A stretch of DNA of 64,000 bases, taken from positions 67,838 through 131,837 of the forward strand of contig KQ964251.1 in NCBI GenBank assembly GCA_001566295.1, read 5' to 3'. The position numbers and the translations under genes were made by a program. The stretch is from Microdochium bolleyi (Eukaryota; Ascomycota; Sordariomycetes; Xylariales; Microdochiaceae). Positions 45,467 through 56,655 of the stretch are shown piece by piece (position 1 is the first letter of the stretch; every line of letters begins with the position of its first letter). The notes under the pieces are model-generated. The model was not told where the DNA came from. It did no database searches and was given only the letters and a program-made list of their open reading frames with translations.

Positions 45467-47446
45467 TCATGCGGCAATCGAGACATCGAGGATGTCCAGG
45501 CCGCCCTGAAGCTCCTTCTTGGACGGCATGTTGCCCTCGGCCATGAGCTCCGCGGACTTGACCATGGCCGGGTCCTTGCCCATGCTGGCCATGGCGACGA
45601 CGGTCTCGCCCTTGCAGTAGTATACGACGAACTTGCCCTCCTCGGGCTTGCCCTGCAGCACGAGGTCATCCCAGCCGTTGACCGTGTTGCCGCAGTACCG
45701 CAGCTGCGCGGTGAGCGCGGACCAGAAGATGGGCGTGAAGAAGGTTGGCTTGAGGGACGGGTTGACAATGTGCCGCGCCACGATGCGCCCTTGGTTCTGC
45801 GCGACGTTCCAGTGCTCGATGCGCGTGTAGCTCCCGTTGCCACCAGGGCCGTGGTAGGGGAAGCTCGCGATGTCGCCGATCGCGTAGACGTCCTTGACGC
45901 CGTGCACGAGGAACGTGTCGTCGACCTTGAGGGAGCCATCCTTCTCAAGCCGCACGACCTTGTTCTCGCGCAGGTATTCGGTGGCCGGGGCCACGCCTAC
46001 GCCGAGAACGACGAGGTCGGCCTCGAGGCGCGTGCCGTCCTTGAGCACGATGGCGCCGACCTTGGACGGGTCAGAGCCTGATGGCTCGGCCTTTTCGACG
46101 CCGGCCGCCATGTGGAATTTGACGCCCTTGGCCTCGAACAGCTTCTGCACGCCCGCACCGACCTCCTCGCCGAGGACCCTCTCAAGGGGCACCTTCTCCA
46201 TGCCAATAATGTGCACTTCGTTACCCTCGGCCGTGGCGCCAGCAACCTCCATGCCGATGAAGCTGCTGCCCACAATGACAATCTTCTTGCCCTTGTTGCC
46301 GATCGCGCTGGTGATCTTCTTGACGTGGTGGATGTTGCGCAGCACGAAGATATTCTCGAGGACTTTGAAGCCTTGTACGGGGAGGTTGCGCGGGGAGCCG
46401 CCCGTGGCGAGGACGAGCTTGGTGTACTCGTACTTGCCGTTGCGGGAGCCCGTCGTGACCGTCTTGGCGTTGAGGTCGACGTCGGTGACCTCGTCCTGCA
46501 CGATCGAGACGGAGCCAGTCTTGAACCACTCGTCGTCGCGCAGCTGCACCTTGGCCACGTCGTCGATGAGTGCCTTGGAGAGCTTGGTCCGGTCGATGGG
46601 CAGGTTCCCCTCGTTGGTGATGACCGTGATGGCCCCAGTGAACCCTTGCTCGCGGAGGGCCTCGACGGTGCCGATGGCGCCGCTGCCGCCGCCCACAATG
46701 ACGACCTTTTCAGTGTTGCCGGACGGGGCGGCGGAGCACTTGAAGTTGGGCTTACGCCGGCCGGCCTTGATGGTGGCCTCCTCGCCCTCGATGTAGACGC
46801 CGCCATCCTTCTCGACCAGCTTGAAGCTGGCGAGCGAGTCGAGACCGGGCGCGTTCTCGATGTCGCCAGTCTTGCCATTGAAGCATGCTTTACACGGGTT
46901 GTGACGTTAGTGACCGAGCACAACTTTTCGGGAGAAAGACTAACCTCCGTGCCATGGGCAGGTCAGGCGGCCCGACTTTGTGAGGACGCCATTGACCAAG
47001 GGGGCGCCATAATGGGTGCACTTTGGCCCCAGGGCCGAGACCTTGCCGCCTGCGTTTGCGAGGAGGACCTTTGCGTCGTCGATGCCCTCGACCTCGAACT
47101 CGCGCTTCTCGCCGGGGCCGAAGCCCGAAAGGGACGAGATGCCCTTGAGCTTGTACTCGCTGGCCATGGTTCTGGCTGCTGATGTGGTGAAGCCGCGGCG
47201 GGAGGTGGTAGTGGTGTTGTTGCTGAGGGCTAGTAAAAGGTGGTGGTGGTGATGACGACAACGAAGGTGCTGAGAGTGCGGAGAAGATGTCGTCAAGGGG
47301 TTGCTGGCTGCGGGGGAGAGCCTAGCTATGCCTGCTAGTGTTCTGCTTCTACAGCTGGTGGTGGTGGTGGTTACGGATGTGTTTGTGAAGGAACGAGTCC
47401 AGGACTGCTGCAGGAGGGAAGCTCTCGTTACGGCGGGGGAATTCAT
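45467..47446 (-). CDS. Rieske-FAD pyridine-nucleotide reductase (AIFM3-like), mitochondrial
   Basis: Flavoprotein that couples an N-terminal Rieske [2Fe-2S] ferredoxin domain to an AIF/ferredoxin-reductase module, as in animal AIFM3. Exon 1 (47446-46945) and exon 2 (46887-45467) give 640 aa across a 57 bp intron with a CACTAACG branch site. The first ATG is 47446; the frame above it opens with TTG. About 95 residues of Arg/Ser/Thr-rich presequence (with a His run near 65-69) end in GFTTSAARTM. The Rieske ligands are CTHYG (Cys143, His145) and CPWHG (Cys163, His166), the second completed by splicing to ACFNGKTGD. The FAD site is VIVGGGSGAIG (about 230-240), the NAD site VIVGSSFIGMEVAG (371-384), and YAIGDIA closes the FAD-binding part. 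Domains, order and length all fit the family. The physiological substrate is unknown. Confidence 0.93.
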
Positions 47447-49061
47447 GTGAAAGAGAAGAGAGTCCGAAGGGGTTTTGAATCGGGGAGGAGAGGCGGGGAG
47501 GGCCGGGGAGAATAACGAGACGGGGTTGCGACCAGGGAGAGGCAATGGCAAGATGGGAAAGCGGCAGTTGATGACTGAAGCTTAGCTGCGGCAGGCCGGG
47601 GAGGGGCAGTTGCAGACAGAGTGATGATTGTACATGCAGGCGCTGCATCGAGCACGACATCGGTGATCCTGAGCGAGGCCCAGACGTCATCATGCCACTT
47701 CAGCAGAGCTCAGCATGTCGAGATACCGTGAATGCCCGTCAAGAGCAGTCCCGCCGCTCGAGCTCCTCCAGCACGGCACCCGGAGACAGCCCAGCTCCCA
47801 GCGCTCGGCAGCGACACTGCAAGTCAGCAACAAGCCATGGTGTCTTGCCGACCTCGAGGGAACCGGCCATGACTCGAAGCAGAGCTTGGAGCTCGAGAAG
47901 CTCTCTCGGCTCCCGACCAGAGCAGGGAGCTGTCGTGGAGCTCCAGATGCACACTAGCGCTGCCCCCACCCGCGGGATCGCGCAGGGGTGCTGGGTCAAA
48001 CCGAGTAATCCGGCGCTCCTGAGTGGCCACCAGCGACGAGGGCAATCCTGGGACCCAAGCCCCAGCGTGCGTGCGCGGCAAACCTAGAGCACCGAGTGAA
48101 GTCCTCCTTCGGCAGACCCTACAACAGCCTCGATTCAGGCAATGAGATAGATGGTGCCACGGGTGGGTTCGCTACTTTTTGCAGCAAGTGCTCGGTTTGA
48201 TGAATGCTCGGGAAGCAGAGCCGTCCCGAGGGCTTTGCACTGGTGGAGTCTGACATTATCAATTACCTTCCAACCGTCGAGCACTAATACGACCATGGTC
48301 TGACAGAACGCATGACGGGAGGGTGCAGATGTCTGTTGCATCACCTCTGTCGCCCAGTTTGTGAACGCCGCGTGTATCAAGTGGTCAAGCGTGGATTCAA
48401 CGCCCGCTTCCCCGCTATATACAACAACATGTACTTCGCCGCAATGCAACGCATGTAGATATCCGCTTACATATACACGAACCCTCTGATATATTCTTTT
48501 CTAGTAGCACAGGTAGTGCCGGAGAATCAAAAACACCCTCAATATAGTCGCCCTTTGTACTCGGTCTAAAATAGTCGCAGGCTCGTCATGCTCATCGTTA
48601 AGAAGGACGAAGACATCGAAAAAAAAGAGAAAGGAACCCAGAGGGCTCGCTAAACAGGCCACAGTCCATTCTCCGTCTCAAGAGACTTTTTGGCGTCGCC
48701 CCAGGTGAGTGCCTTGTAACAGAGAAAGTCGCTCAAAAATCAAACGCGCGCACAGCCCTATGCAAATATGTCTTTTCGCTCCAGTCCATGCTTGCTCTTT
48801 CGTAAATGACGTGATGTAATGGGGTGCCGTTGGCATTGCCTCGTGTACACTGGCACAGCTGGAGGGGAACACTGTCGTTCCTCCATGTGGCGGCACCCAA
48901 GCAAAGAATAACAGGCTGGAAGTAAACAGCTAGGCACAGCTCCAGATGTCCTATAGCCGCGATGCAATGCTCGTTGCGCGATCCCGATATTGAGTCGAGA
49001 TCCCGCCAAGAGAAATGTGAAAAACAAAAGGGAGTTTTTGGGGCTTGGCCAGTCCCAGGCT
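47447..49061. other. Intergenic region VAC7 to AIFM3-like gene
   Basis: 1.6 kb covering the promoter of the AIFM3-like gene and the 3' flank of VAC7. No frame with a recognisable motif is present. Nothing further is supported. Confidence 0.5.
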
Positions 49062-51704
49062 CTATCGGAATAGACCGATGTCCGTGCTGTTCGGCGGCGG
49101 AGTCGGCTGTTCTGCCGAATTTGGCAGCACCCGGGCAGACCCAGACACGATGACGCTTCGCTGCTTGGAGCTCAGTGGTAGCTGGTAGTTGAGCGTTCCT
49201 TGCAAAATCAGCGTGAAGTTGTGCTCAAGGATCCGCTCCCAGCGCTCGGAGCCACGTTCGGTAGAGTTGCCAGGCCGCGCAAGGCGGAGTTCTCCAGACG
49301 ATGTCGAGATGCCAGTTCGGAAGAAGGAGCCCTCGAACGTCAGAGGACTATCAAAGTGGTGGATATTACCCAGGCGCATGTTTGGATCGGTTTCGTCCGA
49401 TGGTGGCTCGGTGGGGGGCTTCAATTTGTCGCTGTTGGTTTGGACGCCGTCGTCAACGGTGCCGGACGGATCCCGCCACCACTCAGAGTCCTTGCCAGCG
49501 TGCGGTGACTTTGCAAACACTTCGAGATTGGCAGAGTCGACCATGACGACCACAACATTGGGGTTGTGCGCCCGCACCTGGATGTCCATCATGAGCTCCT
49601 GCTCGCTGGCTAGAACATTCTCAATCTTGACAATCTCAAGCTCCATCAGAGGCTGCGAGGTCGCAAACATGAAGCCAATTGCTCCAGTGATGACAAGGAG
49701 TAGCATGACGGTTAGCACGAGGCAGCTTGCAAATCGGTTGAGGAAACTGGGTCGTTGACGATAGGTCTGCGACTCGATATTTCGTGTGCCGCCGTGACCT
49801 CTCCGGTTCCCCCGTGATCTGGCCGAGCGCACACTTCCAGATAGCAGGAGCGGGGTGTGCTCATCATCCGCACCTGGGGTATCGTCCATGTTATAAATGC
49901 TAGCCACTCGGGGTATGCGCTTCGTCTGTGTTGCCCATTGACGCCCGGCGGTGCTGTTCGTGTTGCTGTTGGTCGTGAGCGTGCTGTTGGGGTTTGCGGT
50001 CCCGCTATTACTGTGACCATTGGCCGTGGTGTTGACGTTGGCGTTGTTGGGAAAGCGTGGGCTTGGTGGATTCGAAGGTTGTCTGGGGGCGCTTGTAGAG
50101 AACTTTGTCCTAGCAGCGGCAGGGAATGGAGACTCGTTGTCGAAGAGGGAGGGGTGGTTGCCGCTATTTCGCAACCAGCGCCCAACGTGGTGGTGATGCC
50201 GCGATGTCCCTCTGGCAGAACCCGCATTGCTTCCCCGCGCCGCCCGGCCATCGTCCTCGATGAGCGGTGGGGTGTCGGTGGCACTGCTATTGAACGTGTT
50301 GACGAACTTCATATTCTTCTTCGGCCCACTACTGGATGTGTTGCCATCCATCATACCATGGAGAGACCTCAGCCCGTTGCGATCGGCTTGGCTGGCCATG
50401 GAGGTTGCGCTTGGCGTGCGAGAATGGTGATACCGGCGAGGTCGGTCTGATACATCTGGGGGGTTCGAATCGTAGACGAAAGTCTCGTCAGAGTCTGATG
50501 AGTCGTTCTCCTCGACCGCGCTGGCCACCTTTGCCTCGAAGATATCGGCCTTGGAAGACACTGTCCCGGATGCGACAGACGCAGGTTTGCGCACGTTCTT
50601 CTTCTTCTCCTTCTTCGGCTTGATGGTTTCGGTGCTTGGTTTGGCACGAAGGCTTCCGTTGCTGCCTTGAGCACCGCGCTCGCTCGGCTTGAGCGTCATC
50701 TGCGGCAGGCCTGTGACTTTTTCCTCCTCGACTGTCATATGGCCAGGCCCTTCGCCAACTTGGCCTTTGCCTCCGAGTTTCAACGCGGAACTAGACTGTC
50801 GGCTGTGAAGCATGGGCGGCGCAGCTGAAATGGATCGCCGTCTTTTGGCCTTCTGGCTCCCACTGTCGCTACCACTCTCAGGGTTCTGGGAGGACTGCTG
50901 CGAATTCGGCTCGAGCGTCGGGGACATTCTTTGGGCTGCAGAGGCTTCGAGCACCGCTGCAGATCTTGCCAGGACGTCGAGTGCGGAGTTGAGACTGGCC
51001 CCAGGTCCTGGGGTGTTGGGCTGGCTGACTTCCTGTACAGTCTCCAGTGTTGATGAGCCATTGCTCGGCCCTCGCGTCGGTGTTCGCACGCCGCTGGGGG
51101 TCAGCGCATCCTCAGACTCGGTGTCTGATGGCGGCGGATCGGGATGAGGACTTGGAGTGGCGCGTTGGATAGTTACTACTGGCGGCTCGACTTCATTCTT
51201 CTTGGAACTTGGCACGTTCTGAGCTGGGCGATTCATCATGGGAGGCGGGGACTTTAGTCGTGGTGAAACAGGCCACCGCGGGGAGTCTTTAGAACTCTCC
51301 GCAGCAAGAGACGGCTTTCGCGGTATCGGGGCGCGAATCGTTGGACCTCCAGACGAAGGTGGGGGAAGCGCCGGTGTGCTCGCAGATGAGATTGAAGATC
51401 GCGTCGAAGGATTGGGCACCGAGGACCGCGACCTGGAGGGGCTCGGGTCCTGCACGCTGTTCTTTCGCGATCTCGATGTTCCGCCAGTGGATGTGCGACT
51501 ATGCCGTCCCGTTCTGACTGTCGGCCGCGAGGGCGATGCTTCTCGGGAGGGAAGAGGGGACGCTGTCAGTGATGTGCTTGCAGAAGTCCATTTCGACTGC
51601 TGCGTGTCAATGTTTGCGCTTGACGTTGCAGAAGTGTCATTGTCTACAGAGTTCAGGCTGGAAACACTGGCCTCGAGCCCAGGAGCTGTCGCACTTTCCG
51701 CCAT
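49062..51704 (-). CDS. VAC7: Vac7-like vacuolar PI(3,5)P2 regulator
   Basis: Vacuolar membrane activator of the Fab1 PI3P 5-kinase, controlling PI(3,5)P2, vacuole size and inheritance. A single exon of 880 aa starts at the ATG at 51704. The N-terminal 650 residues are disordered, Ser/Pro/Thr-rich and basic, with short conserved islands: SSDSDETFVYDSNPP (the hallmark block), KKNMKFVNTFNS, GRWLRNSGNHPSLFDNESPF and PRVASIYNMDD with DDEHTPLL. One membrane segment, CLVLTVMLLLVITGAIGFMFA (about 658-678), is followed by a lumenal LEA-like domain (MELEIVKIENVLASEQELMMDIQVRAHNPN) that contains N-glycosylation sites near its end (NST, NFT). Size and topology (large cytosolic part, single TM, short lumenal domain) match fungal Vac7. 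Confidence 0.9.
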   Translation of the reverse strand: MAESATAPGLEASVSSLNSVDNDTSATSSANIDTQQSKWTSASTSLTASPLPSREASPSRPTVRTGRHSRTSTGGTSRSRKNSVQDPSPSRSRSSVPNPSTRSSISSASTPALPPPSSGGPTIRAPIPRKPSLAAESSKDSPRWPVSPRLKSPPPMMNRPAQNVPSSKKNEVEPPVVTIQRATPSPHPDPPPSDTESEDALTPSGVRTPTRGPSNGSSTLETVQEVSQPNTPGPGASLNSALDVLARSAAVLEASAAQRMSPTLEPNSQQSSQNPESGSDSGSQKAKRRRSISAAPPMLHSRQSSSALKLGGKGQVGEGPGHMTVEEEKVTGLPQMTLKPSERGAQGSNGSLRAKPSTETIKPKKEKKKNVRKPASVASGTVSSKADIFEAKVASAVEENDSSDSDETFVYDSNPPDVSDRPRRYHHSRTPSATSMASQADRNGLRSLHGMMDGNTSSSGPKKNMKFVNTFNSSATDTPPLIEDDGRAARGSNAGSARGTSRHHHHVGRWLRNSGNHPSLFDNESPFPAAARTKFSTSAPRQPSNPPSPRFPNNANVNTTANGHSNSGTANPNSTLTTNSNTNSTAGRQWATQTKRIPRVASIYNMDDTPGADDEHTPLLLSGSVRSARSRGNRRGHGGTRNIESQTYRQRPSFLNRFASCLVLTVMLLLVITGAIGFMFATSQPLMELEIVKIENVLASEQELMMDIQVRAHNPNVVVVMVDSANLEVFAKSPHAGKDSEWWRDPSGTVDDGVQTNSDKLKPPTEPPSDETDPNMRLGNIHHFDSPLTFEGSFFRTGISTSSGELRLARPGNSTERGSERWERILEHNFTLILQGTLNYQLPLSSKQRSVIVSGSARVLPNSAEQPTPPPNSTDIGLFR

Positions 51705-54700
51705 CCTTTTTGGAGCGGTCTCTCGACCATGCGCTATGAAGGCTGGCGTTCAGGGAATGACAGGGCAGGCTACAGTCCCGGGAGGAACGCTGTGCCAGGG
51801 GACTCAGCGTATTGCTGCATGCCCCGAGGGGTGGTCGTGTGTTTCGAATTTTGCGGCGAGCAGTGCACAGGGTCTTGATCTCGAGCCGCGGTCTTTGGTT
51901 ATCTCGTGTCTGGGGTGCGTAGGCGGCAGAGAAAGGCTTGGTAGCACGATCAGGTAGTGGCCAACTTGTCGACGACGCTTTGCTGTTGTGAGTGTTGGGG
52001 ACGAGGTGGCCGTAGATACAGAAGCTGTTCGCTCGATGAAGAAGCAAGTCGTCACTAGCGCCAAATCTGCCTTGCCTGCCGATGATGTCGACTATAGACT
52101 ATGGATGATGCAGCGGGTTGGGAGATCGTAGGCTGCCTACACGCAGCGTCGAGTGAGAGAGAGGTGTTTAGACTGTCGGTATCGTACGTGCGTGGTCGGC
52201 GGGCGCAGGTGCAGTGTTGTTGGGATTTACGGAAGTAGAGAAGAAGGGACGGGGAGGACGGGTGCAGCAAGAGTGTTTGGCGACGGAAGAGTGCCTGAGG
52301 ATGGATGGCGACCAGGGTTGGCTCTGCTTGGGTTGATTCTGGTCCGGCCGGCCGCCGAACACACGCGCCAAATTGGGATTGGAGCAGCCAGCTGGTGATG
52401 ACACAATGGCGTGCATCTGGCCTCCAGCAGCACAAATTCCGGGCTTGCTTTTTGACTCCCGGTCGTGCCGTTACTTTTCGCTAAGAGCTGCCCGCAAGCT
52501 GCCATGAGATCATCTCGGGAACACAGAAACAATCATTCCTGAAGCAGGTGCACGTAGACGCCTGGCGAGCCTGTCATGCGCCGAGTGTTGTTCAGCATGT
52601 GCTTGGTGACCCCCAGGAACAGGCAAGCTGGGTACCTGATTGACGACTGTGGCTCCCACGCAGAGCATGGATCTGCGACCAACTATGGAGTAATTCGATA
52701 GCAATCTTCAACGTCCCGCGACCGACCTTTCCCACGGATCGACATTGACACAGGTAGCAGGGTACAGTTTTTGCAGGCTCCCAGGAGGCTACGTTGCCGG
52801 CTGTCCCAAAGGACAGCGTCGTGTGATGGCTTCCGACTCAGGCTCGTCAGGTACAAGTCATGGCCACGGGCCAACAGGCTGGGGTGTGCCAAAGTATCCG
52901 TTGTGAGCCCAGGGCATTCAGCAAAAAAGCTCATCAAGGGTAAGCAAGCAGGCAGGGGGTGGAGCCAGTGCGACGCCCCGTAGAAGCATTCTGGACCATC
53001 CTCTGTCGGGTGGCACTCTGTACTCTCTACATGGTGTCCATCCCTGCGCAGGCCGCTACCGGCGCAGTCGGTACCTCCAGGCAGGCACCGGAGGCGATCC
53101 ACCCCAGCCGCCCAAGGTACCGTAGACTTGGTCTGCAGCAGCGGGATCCATGGAATCTTCCCGGGCACACCCTTGCTGCAGCGCCGTGGCGTGGCACAGT
53201 GGGCTCAGGGCGCCAGGCGTCCGGAGTAATGCCACTGGAGCACCAGAGCAGCACCAGCAAGCCCTGCCCTGACACATCTGGGCCTGTCAGGCCGTTGTGC
53301 ACGCCCTTCTGTGGGCATAAATCCCTGCTCCTGTCGGGGCCGCAGCCTTGCACAAGAGCAACCTGCAAGTGCTGCGCTGGCAGCTTCAGAGGACTCGGTG
53401 GCTGATGAGGGGAAAGCGCTGTGGGCGTGGGCAGCCAAGCTCCAGCTTGCCTCCACATCCAGTGCTCCCCGTTCAGCCACACGGGTTTGAGTTCTCCCTC
53501 CACCCGCCACTTCTCCCATCTCGCTTGCTCAGGTTCTTCCCACGAGTACGGAGTGCTCCCTGACCAAGCGACGCGTCGTCCGTTTCAAGCAACATCTCAC
53601 ACGCCAGCAAACGTCGCCCAGGTGCTGGATACCATTTCTGGCTGCATGGGGTTCCACGGCAGCATCCCATGGTGGTCTTGGAATGCCGATGACCAAGGCC
53701 GACGCACGATGCCTGCCTGCCACGCAATGACAACCTCGGACCTATCTGCTTTCACCAGTCCGGGTCAGCTGGACAGGATCGGCCAAAGGATGACGTGTGG
53801 CTCAACCCGCCCGCACGGCGCCAGATCAGCGCCACAACGGATACTTGGCAACCGAGCAACGTCGAGTCTGGCGAACTTCTGTTCCTGCCTGCTTGGCCGC
53901 TGCAACAAACCCCACAGGCGATCCTCTGGGTCTGGCCCTCTGACACAGGGACGAGAACATGGTCCATGTGTCCCGGACCGTCCAGTTGGGACCATAGCTC
54001 GTGACTCGAGACGCACGCTTGTGTTACCCACGGACTCCCCAACATTGCACAGCAGGGCGCGGCCTCGCACACTCGCGAAACAGACAAGTTGTCTCCTCGG
54101 CAGTCCGCCTAGAGGCTTCCAGAATTGCATGCAGTTTCCAGTCACCCACGCGAAATGTCTCTAAAATTGCGGTGAAGCGTTGTGCTTTGCAGGTAAACTT
54201 GGGTATTGGCCGCGTTTCGTGCCTCCACCCACACAGGACCGGGGCTACAACATGCGGAACCCTAGTCGCGATCATCGCGCAAACGCTGAATTTCACCTGT
54301 CAGTATTTAGATGTAGTGACGCCGAGGTGTCTTTTGTATTGCACGTGCTAGCGGAGGAAACCTTTACGCTCCTGTACCGAGAATATCGGTACGCCTGGCT
54401 GTCACCCCGATGCCATCACTTGGCATACCAAAGTCATCCCACGGAGTCTTTGCTCCACGTCCGCGGCACACAACTTCGCTCTGAAACTGTCATCGGCACC
54501 GGTCGCCTGACATCTGTCCAGACCCCCTCGTCCATGACGGCAAACTGCGGCCTCCGGTCGTTCAGTGACGCTGTTTCGGCATTGCAATACACCAGAGCAG
54601 AGGCTCCGCCATGGGCGAGGTACCTAATCCGTGCAGAGCCGTAGACATTCTCCCCTCGTCCTTCTGGCACAAGCAACCTCATTGCCTGGACACACCATTA

Positions 54701-56525
54701 GGTAGGCAGACCCGGTCACTCGACCACTAGCACAAGCCATGCCTTCGCACACAGACCCAAGTGATTGGAAATGAGTACGGCCACCGGAGCACATGGCGAC
54801 CGCAACGGCGCAGCCCGATTTTCTGCACCGCAAGACCAGGGCGGCTGGCCAGACTTAGGCTCGACACGGCTTGGCTCTATGCGGGGAAGGGTTCCGGTGG
54901 TGGAAAGTAACCTTTGGCATCGAATCACGAATGAGCAGAAAGCTTGGACGGGGATCCGCGAAGTGCGCTAGAAGTCGAGACCCAAGTGTGAAGTGTTTCT
55001 TGGACGGACGATCTCCTCGACCTCGCAAATTGCAGCTTCGAGCACGGGCTTCTTCAGCGTGCGCCCTCGGGAATTGCGGCCCCAACACTGACCGCTGCTC
55101 CGCGACGTACGGAATTCCCCGAGTATTCGAGGCAGGTCAATGTGCCAGGGCAGCTGACCATGTGCAAACTCGCCAGACGTGGTTAGAATCTCGACGTGAT
55201 TGCGGCCACCCTCGCGAATCGAGACTGCAGCCTCAAAAGTCCTCATGCAGAGCCGATCTGACCCCACGAGTCTGCAACCAAGAACGAGTGAGCAGGCACA
55301 CTTGACAAGAGTGGGATGGCATCTGTCTGCCTGCACAGCGAGCGTTGCCCCACCATATAACAGCGACGCCCGCACCAGCCTCTCTTTGATATCTGCGGGC
55401 ACCATCATCGGCCACATGGAAAGCCTCCCACAGGTCTCGCCCTGTCGATACAAAAGTGTCTCGACGAAGCAAGAGACGTTGGCAATACACACCCCAGCTT
55501 TGTCATGGTTACCTACAGCGCACAGAATTGTCTCTCGAGGCGAGACTGGGCTTTGTGTAACTTTTCCGCCTTGGTCTCTTCAACCTCAGGTCTGTCCTGT
55601 GGCTGTGAGGCGTGGGGCCGCCAGGCAGGCTGCGGCAGCGCCCGGAAATAGGCAGAGCACGGAGTCGTTGCATCCTGCGCAGCCTGATTCCTCCGTACGA
55701 GCTCGTCAGCCGCTGCTCGCTCCCAGCCTCGAGCTAAGCCTATTTATAAGGGCGAGAGGAACGGCCCGTCATTTTGCTGACGTGGGGGCGGTTTTCGCTG
55801 CGATCCATGGTAACCCCAAGGATGCTGCTGACTGCCCATCTCGGACATGGTCCCCGTGGTACCTTCACGCTCGCACTTGTCCAGGAGTGTGATACGCAGT
55901 AGCAATATTGCGCCGATTGAACTGACAACTCAAGGATCTGGTTCTATCTAATGACAAGAAATTGCCGAAATAACAGCTGAACTGTGATTAGCTGCTGCTG
56001 TTATAGGTACTCCGTACCCTGCAGCACGCAAGACCCGTGATGAGCAGTCGTCGAGCCCCCACGCATCCCCAAGATATTGTGCTCTGCCCAGGTACAAACT
56101 TCAAACATGTCAAGCGAGCAAGAAAGCGCTCGAGACGGGTTGGGCTGCAGGAGGATGTGACAGCAGCAGTACGGACCCTGTATGCCAGTCAACAACTTAA
56201 CCTAGTGACTGGCCTTTGTCTTATCGTACCAGGAGGAATCACCAAGACATGTAAGTGGAGGCTGGCAGGGCGGGCGGCGAGGGCGTGGGAGAGGTGCCAG
56301 CGCAGCAGTCACGGGCATCGCAGGCTGACAGGGAAACAACATCACACCCCACGAACTGACCGACTGCCCTGGGCGGAAAGAGCAAATACTCACTTGCACT
56401 TTCACGTTCAACACAACGCACCAACGAGCAATGGGTCATCTGCCCCCCAGACTGTCATGGGTTGCCAATGGTGGCGCAGGAACCCGCGTCGACTGTCATA
56501 GGCCAACCTGCTGCACACCTTACGA

Positions 56526-56552
56526 CAGGCAGGCAGGCAGGCAGGCAGGCAG
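56526..56552. repeat. (CAGG)6 tandem repeat
   Basis: Six CAGG units plus a partial CAG within the gene desert. It is an uninterrupted tetranucleotide microsatellite. Confidence 0.95.
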
Positions 56553-56617
56553 CACCTTTTCTTGTTTTTGGAGGAACCAACACCGCGGCACGGCGCTGTG
56601 ATGAAGACGCACGCATC

Positions 56618-56655
56618 TGTGTGCATGTGTGCATGTGTGTATGTGTGTATGTGCG
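56618..56655. repeat. TG-rich imperfect microsatellite
   Basis: An alternating purine-pyrimidine tract of TGTG, CATG and TATG steps (GTGTGCATGTGTGCATG and so on), about 65 bp after the CAGG repeat. It has Z-DNA-forming potential. Confidence 0.85.

Noticed and set aside
45894..47182. Long plus-strand frames antisense to the AIFM3-like gene
   Set aside because: They are shadows. Rieske and dinucleotide motifs lie on the minus strand.
49168..49186. GAGCTCAGTGGTAG, a tRNA A-box-like string
   Set aside because: It is in the VAC7 coding region (minus strand), with no partner B box at the right distance.
50464..50478. GGTTCGAATC, a tRNA B-box-like string
   Set aside because: It lies inside the conserved VAC7 coding block VYDSNPP, and no A box or cloverleaf can be formed around it.
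53421..54164. 247 aa plus-strand frame in the gene desert
   Set aside because: Non-ATG opening, Ser/Cys/His/Arg-rich, no motif, overlapped by equally open minus frames.
55200..55892. 230 aa plus-strand frame in the gene desert
   Set aside because: It opens at TTG, has no recognisable motif or splice context, and its composition is that of a chance frame in GC-rich DNA.
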